From Flavobacterium psychrophilum (GTDB lineage: Bacteria > Bacteroidota > Bacteroidia > Flavobacteriales > Flavobacteriaceae), in assembly GCA_945862065.1 (NCBI GenBank), contig CAMAWT010000025.1, positions 1 to 27,104 on the forward strand: 27,104 nucleotides of DNA. Direction: 5' to 3'. The notes beneath the pieces were generated by a model that worked only from the letters and a program-made list of their open reading frames with translations, made no database searches and was not told the DNA's origin. Each line of letters starts with the position of its first letter. Positions within the stretch are counted from its first letter, which is position 1. This document shows, in pieces, positions 23,980 to 27,104 of the stretch. The translations under genes were made by a program, and so were the position numbers.

Positions 23980-24122
23980 ACGATTGACTTTTAAAATTGA
24001 TTAGATTTTTCAATTTTTCGCTAATTTTCTTCAGAAATGCGGGTGAGTTTCGCTTCGCTCTTCACATAAATTATTTCAAAAGAAAAAAAAGAAAAAAAAA
24101 GAAAGCCATGCCTTGAAGTAGA

Positions 24123-24276
24123 GGGTTTTAAAAAAGCAAGTTTTTCAGAAAAAATACTACCCCAGATGTGATTGAAAAGCAATAGTTCAATTTGTAAGAA
24201 AAGCTTCAGCTGAAAATGTAAGGGTGGAGATTTTTTCTGAAACCCGAAGGGCTTGAACTTGCTTTTTTGTAAACCC
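24123..24276. repeat. Long imperfect inverted repeat
   Basis: The left arm (24123-24163, GGGTTTTAAAAAAGCAAGTT, then TTTCAGAAAAAATACTACCC) matches the reverse complement of the right arm (24222-24276, GGGTTTACAAAAAAGCAAGT, then TTCAGAAAAAATCTCCACCC). The right arm carries about 14 extra bases containing the mini-hairpin ACCCGAAGGGC. Between the arms is a perfect 10-bp palindrome, TTCAGCTGAA, at 24205-24214. Confidence 0.85.
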
Positions 24277-24398
24277 GGAACTTATCTTTGCTCTCTTTTT
24301 TTTTATTTTTTATTTTGAATTATAATCCGTTTTTCAATTTAAAAGATCAATGCTGGAGTTACTGATTTTGAGTTATATCTGTGTTTTCATAAAAGGGT

Positions 24399-24474
24399 GT
24401 AAAAATTTTTGGGGGCGGATGAAAAAACCAATTGAAACAAAAAAATGGTTTTCACCCGCCACAGAAAATTTTAC
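24399..24474. repeat. Hairpin-forming imperfect inverted repeat
   Basis: The arms 24399-24430 (GTAAAAATTTTTGGGGGCGG, then ATGAAAAAACCA) and 24446-24474 (TGGTTTTCACCCGCC, then ACAGAAAATTTTAC) pair over most of their length around a 15-base A-rich loop. The 63-codon frame that spans it on the plus strand is best explained by the repeat and not by a gene. Confidence 0.85.
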
Positions 24475-24719
24475 ATTCTTTTTATCGGTTTTGATTTTTG
24501 AGGATGCCTATTATTCGGACGGCAGTGGCAGTTTTCAGTAAAAATAAATTTATCTTTTGAAAATTCATGGCATCTTCAAAAAACAATGCAAACAATTGCC
24601 TAGTACGATTGGGCAGATGTAGGAGTAAGGTTATGCTTTTTATTTGCAAAACTGGTGGGGGTGATAACTTTTATTACTAGTTGATAACTTAAAGAGTCGA
24701 AAGACTAATAGTCGAATTT

Positions 24720-24938
24720 TCAGAAGCACACAACCACTATCCAATACCCATTTTGTCCCGTCATCGCTTTTATCTTCCTTGCCCTAAGGGACTGCGGGAG
24801 GATATCGGCTCTATCAGGGCTATACTTAATATGTAGTTTTTCAGTTGACTTTTTGAAAAACACAAAATTGAAAAACTTCTTTATAACCAACCCACAAATA
24901 GAAACATTCCGCAAAGTCAGGAGACGTTTGCGGAGCAT
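24720..24938 (-). CDS. Doubtful 72-aa open frame in a less AT-rich patch
   Basis: A 72-codon frame encodes a basic peptide ending KYSPDRADILPQSLRARKIK and then AMTGQNGYWIVVVCF. Composition is richer in G and C than its surroundings (for example around 24775-24815 and 24925-24980), and I have a vague memory of such C-terminal phrases in hypothetical proteins of Bacteroidetes accessory DNA. There is no recognisable domain and no start signal. It could equally be a conserved noncoding sequence, such as a transfer or recombination site, that happens to be open. It lies 61 bases downstream of the immunity candidate, on the same strand. Confidence 0.25.
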   Translation of the reverse strand: MLRKRLLTLRNVSICGLVIKKFFNFVFFKKSTEKLHIKYSPDRADILPQSLRARKIKAMTGQNGYWIVVVCF

Positions 24939-24999
24939 TTCATAGGGAACTCTTCGGGGAGCTGGGGCTGTGGGCTGGGTACATTAACTTTTCATCTTT

Positions 25000-25383
25000 T
25001 TAATACGTTTTAAATCTGCCAAATATCCAAGCATTAATAAATATTAATCCCCAAGAAAGTAGTATAAACAATAAAATTTTTATAAATCCTAACGTCTTTT
25101 CTTTCTCTGATTCGTTAGCCCATTTACTTTCAAATTCATTAAATCTATTTTTATAAAGTTTATTGTTATAGTAATCCAAACCAAAAAAAATCACAATTAA
25201 TCCAGTAATTTCAAAAACATTAAATTTTCCTTTTATTTCAAATGGACCATAAACAAATAAAAAAATAATATTAATAATTAATATAAATTGCGTCGCAGTC
25301 AATCCTAAAGATGGTACTTCAGAAGAATTATTTTGATTTAACTTAGACATTCTATAATAAAAATATTCAAAAAAAGTTTGCAT
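25000..25383 (-). CDS. Small membrane protein, probable immunity protein of the adjacent Rhs toxin
   Basis: The 127-aa product has three hydrophobic segments (about 31-47, 56-70 and 99-121) separated by a charged loop (NNKLYKNRFNEFESKWANES), and no enzyme motif. Its start lies two bases after the stop of the Rhs gene. In polymorphic toxin systems the gene directly following the toxin C-terminus encodes its cognate immunity protein, so position is the main argument. A membrane immunity protein suits a toxin whose C-terminus is hydrophobic and may act on membranes. An alternative start is the Met at residue 12 (MSKLNQNN). I recognise no named immunity family. Confidence 0.75.
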   Translation of the reverse strand: MQTFFEYFYYRMSKLNQNNSSEVPSLGLTATQFILIINIIFLFVYGPFEIKGKFNVFEITGLIVIFFGLDYYNNKLYKNRFNEFESKWANESEKEKTLGFIKILLFILLSWGLIFINAWIFGRFKTY

Positions 25384-25385
25384 AA

Positions 25386-27104
25386 TTAATTTTTTATTGC
25401 ATTATCTATTCCATTTGCTATTCTATCCGTAATTGAAGTTCCAGTGTACAAACCTACTCCTATATCTAAAAGGGTATATGTTAAAGCTACTGGAGCAAGT
25501 GTACCATATGCAAAAGTTGTAGCGAGACCAATTCCTACTTTAGATAATGTCCCATATCCTACATTATCATTTTTAATATCCTCCAATACTGATACTCCAA
25601 CACCAAATACTCCAAGTTTTCTGCTAAATTTTTTTGATATATCTAAAACAGGATTAACATACTTGATTAATGCAGATGTTTTGGTCAATTGAAGTCCAGC
25701 ATAACCAATCCAAGCTGATGCGGAGGTCATATTGCTTGTATCAGAACCAATAAAGCCTTTGTCAAAGTCATTCATCTGATGACCAAAAAAACTCACACCA
25801 GTTATAGATTGATTATTGTGACTGTCCATTTGGCTCTGAACATTATTTTGAAAGCTGTCTATTGATTTTGAACTTCTTGAACTTACAGTTACTTCGTTTA
25901 ATTGAACTTCTTTGGTATATCCGTTTTTTTCATCGGTTATATGATTCTCAATATCTTTTACACTTGCTCCTTGGTTGTGATTCAAATAGCGAAGCATTGT
26001 TTTGATTTCGTTGGGATTGGTAATGTAAATATTTCCGTTTTTATCAACTTCATACAATCCTGTAGGGTCACTAAAAAATACTGGGTTATTAAACCCAAAA
26101 CGATAAGGACTTAAAGAAGGAGCTAATTCTGACAAAACATCTATTGTATTAAAACGACCTATTGCACTATCATATTGACGATAATCCATCGCATTCATAT
26201 TCAGCCCCAACTCGTCTTGGTATTCTTTTCCGTTGTACAAGTAATTATAACTTCCATCGCCTGCAAATTTGGGCATCTGCAATAAAATAAGGTTATTTAG
26301 TTCATCATGACGAATGTACCCTTGGTGTTGTGTGTTGTAAGCACTGTGCTTGAGCCCAAAAGGGTAATAATGGTTCTCTTCTAAAATCTCATTTTCGCTA
26401 ATGGTATTGTTATCATCCGCATCAGAATAACTCAAGCGTATGTTGCCAAGATGGTCGGTGTAGTTAAACACATACTTGAACTTTCCTTTTATAACATCAA
26501 CATACCCTTCGGCATGTGCAAAATGGTTTAAAACTTTATTGTGATATTGAAATCCTGTTAAATAATCTGTCGTGATGCTATTGCTACCTTCCACTTGTTT
26601 TTGTAATTTTTGACCTGTTGCGTTGTAAAGATAGGTAATTTCACCTGTTTGAAAAACTATATGAACTGGTAAATTTAAGTGATTGTAGGTAATCTCTTGA
26701 ATTTTTTTATTTGCATCAGCTGTCAAATTGCCGTTCAAGTCATATTCATAGTCGTCATCAGGGTCATCAAATCCATCGCTATCATCCTTAAAACCTTGTG
26801 GCGAGTTACTAGCATCAAAAACTTTTTTCAATAAATTTTTATTGTTTTGGTCATAGGTATAAAACAAATTATCAATATTAAATTCATAATTTACATCGTC
26901 ATTATCCCCATTTCTGTACATGGTTTGTATGTTTCCGTTTTTATCATAACTCATCGTTTCAAGGTAACTGTTTTTATAATTTCCTCCCTCTCTTCTGTAA
27001 TTACCCTCCAGTAAACGATTCAAATCGTCATACTGACAACTGTATTTTCGTTTAAGATTATCACTCGCTGTTTTCCAAAAGGTCTCAGAGATGTTTCCGT
27101 TAAA
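25386..27104 (-). CDS. Rhs-family polymorphic toxin, 5' part outside the window
   Basis: The frame is open to the last base, so only the C-terminal ~572 codons are visible; the TTG near 27023 is internal. The visible part has YD-type repeats (YDKNGNIQTMYRNGD, YDLNGNLTADANKKI, YLYNATGQKLQKQV), then the Rhs core signature with FNYTDHLGNIRLSYSD (near 26456), ENHYYPFGLKHSAYN, YNGKEYQDELGLNMNAMDYR and GRFNTIDVLSELAPSLSPYR, closing at the usual DPTG cut-off (about 26058-26069). The ~220 residues after it are the variable toxin tip. It has a Gly/Ala-rich hydrophobic stretch near the end (GIGLATTFAYGTLAPVALTY) and no nuclease or deaminase motif that I can identify. The protein is likely used in contact-dependent competition, exported by an unseen system. 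The partner membrane gene follows after 2 bases. Confidence 0.92.
   Translation of the reverse strand, partial: FNGNISETFWKTASDNLKRKYSCQYDDLNRLLEGNYRREGGNYKNSYLETMSYDKNGNIQTMYRNGDNDDVNYEFNIDNLFYTYDQNNKNLLKKVFDASNSPQGFKDDSDGFDDPDDDYEYDLNGNLTADANKKIQEITYNHLNLPVHIVFQTGEITYLYNATGQKLQKQVEGSNSITTDYLTGFQYHNKVLNHFAHAEGYVDVIKGKFKYVFNYTDHLGNIRLSYSDADDNNTISENEILEENHYYPFGLKHSAYNTQHQGYIRHDELNNLILLQMPKFAGDGSYNYLYNGKEYQDELGLNMNAMDYRQYDSAIGRFNTIDVLSELAPSLSPYRFGFNNPVFFSDPTGLYEVDKNGNIYITNPNEIKTMLRYLNHNQGASVKDIENHITDEKNGYTKEVQLNEVTVSSRSSKSIDSFQNNVQSQMDSHNNQSITGVSFFGHQMNDFDKGFIGSDTSNMTSASAWIGYAGLQLTKTSALIKYVNPVLDISKKFSRKLGVFGVGVSVLEDIKNDNVGYGTLSKVGIGLATTFAYGTLAPVALTYTLLDIGVGLYTGTSITDRIANGIDNAIKN

Larger units (their letters stand above)
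23980..24719. other. Noncoding stretch with large inverted repeats
   Basis: About 740 bases hold no convincing gene. Near 24041-24064 is a small GAGxxTCGCTTCGCTC hairpin-like motif, and 24081-24102 is a purine tract of A runs and G. Two long imperfect inverted repeats follow (24123-24276 and 24399-24474, entered separately). The stretch 24541-24719 shows only short direct and inverted echoes of GACTAATAGTC type. The region could be a transfer origin, a structured RNA, or the remains of small nonautonomous elements. Confidence 0.6.

Noticed and set aside
24350..24541. Plus-strand 63-codon frame in the noncoding block
   Set aside because: Half of it is made by the two arms of the hairpin repeat at 24399-24474; no domain or start signal is visible.
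24720..24938. Confident call of a known protein for the 72-codon minus-strand frame
   Set aside because: Only a vague resemblance to hypothetical proteins is recalled; it is kept as a low-confidence entry without a function.
25444..26114. Two plus-strand frames opposite the Rhs gene
   Set aside because: Both are antisense to the well supported Rhs coding frame.

Overview
The window looks like a chromosome segment of a Flavobacterium-like member of the Bacteroidetes (Flavobacteriia). It is very AT-rich, two surface proteins end in type IX secretion (T9SS) type A sorting domains, candidate promoters fit the TAnnTTTG pattern of this phylum, and Shine-Dalgarno sites are mostly absent. No ribosomal marker is present, so the genus is an inference.

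Region 1 (1-4139) holds two T9SS cargo proteins. The first is the 3' part of a large repeat-rich adhesin-like protein, closed by a strong hairpin terminator. The second is a complete leucine-rich-repeat protein with a signal peptide and an EF-hand-like loop.

Region 2 (4159-16084) is a compact plus-strand operon for a surface polysaccharide: a Wzx-type flippase, five GT4-fold glycosyltransferases, a SAM methyltransferase, a polysaccharide pyruvyl transferase, two membrane acyltransferases and a probable Wzy-type polymerase. Many junctions overlap, three of them by exactly 11 nt. A sixth glycosyltransferase (16508-17722) has its own candidate promoter after a 423-base, extremely AT-rich gap. 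It converges on a minus-strand Wzc-type chain-length regulator and tyrosine autokinase (18026-20395). The likely division of labour is assembly of repeat units on a lipid carrier, decoration with methyl, pyruvyl and acyl groups, flipping by Wzx, polymerisation by Wzy and length control by Wzc. The initiating sugar-phosphate transferase, the Wza exporter and nucleotide-sugar enzymes are not in the window.

Region 3 (20400-21060) has no genes but is dense in signals: an 11-bp G-rich tandem array with G-quadruplex potential, a terminator, a 21-base copy of the 3' end of a tRNA-Ser gene, an 18-bp palindrome and paired repeats. I read it as an attachment-site junction. The terminator side points left, so an integrated element should extend to the right, beyond the window.

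Region 4 (21205 to the end) is accessory DNA. It has a 67-aa probable DNA-binding protein; a divergent four-gene cassette (252-aa unknown protein, DUF5675 protein, two small membrane proteins, one of which overlaps its neighbour); a convergent pair of a 59-aa small protein and a DUF6943-like protein; about 1 kb of noncoding DNA with two large imperfect inverted repeats; and an Rhs-family polymorphic toxin, cut by the window edge, followed at once by a small membrane protein that is a good immunity candidate. The four-gene cassette beside the attachment site is the best candidate for an undescribed system.
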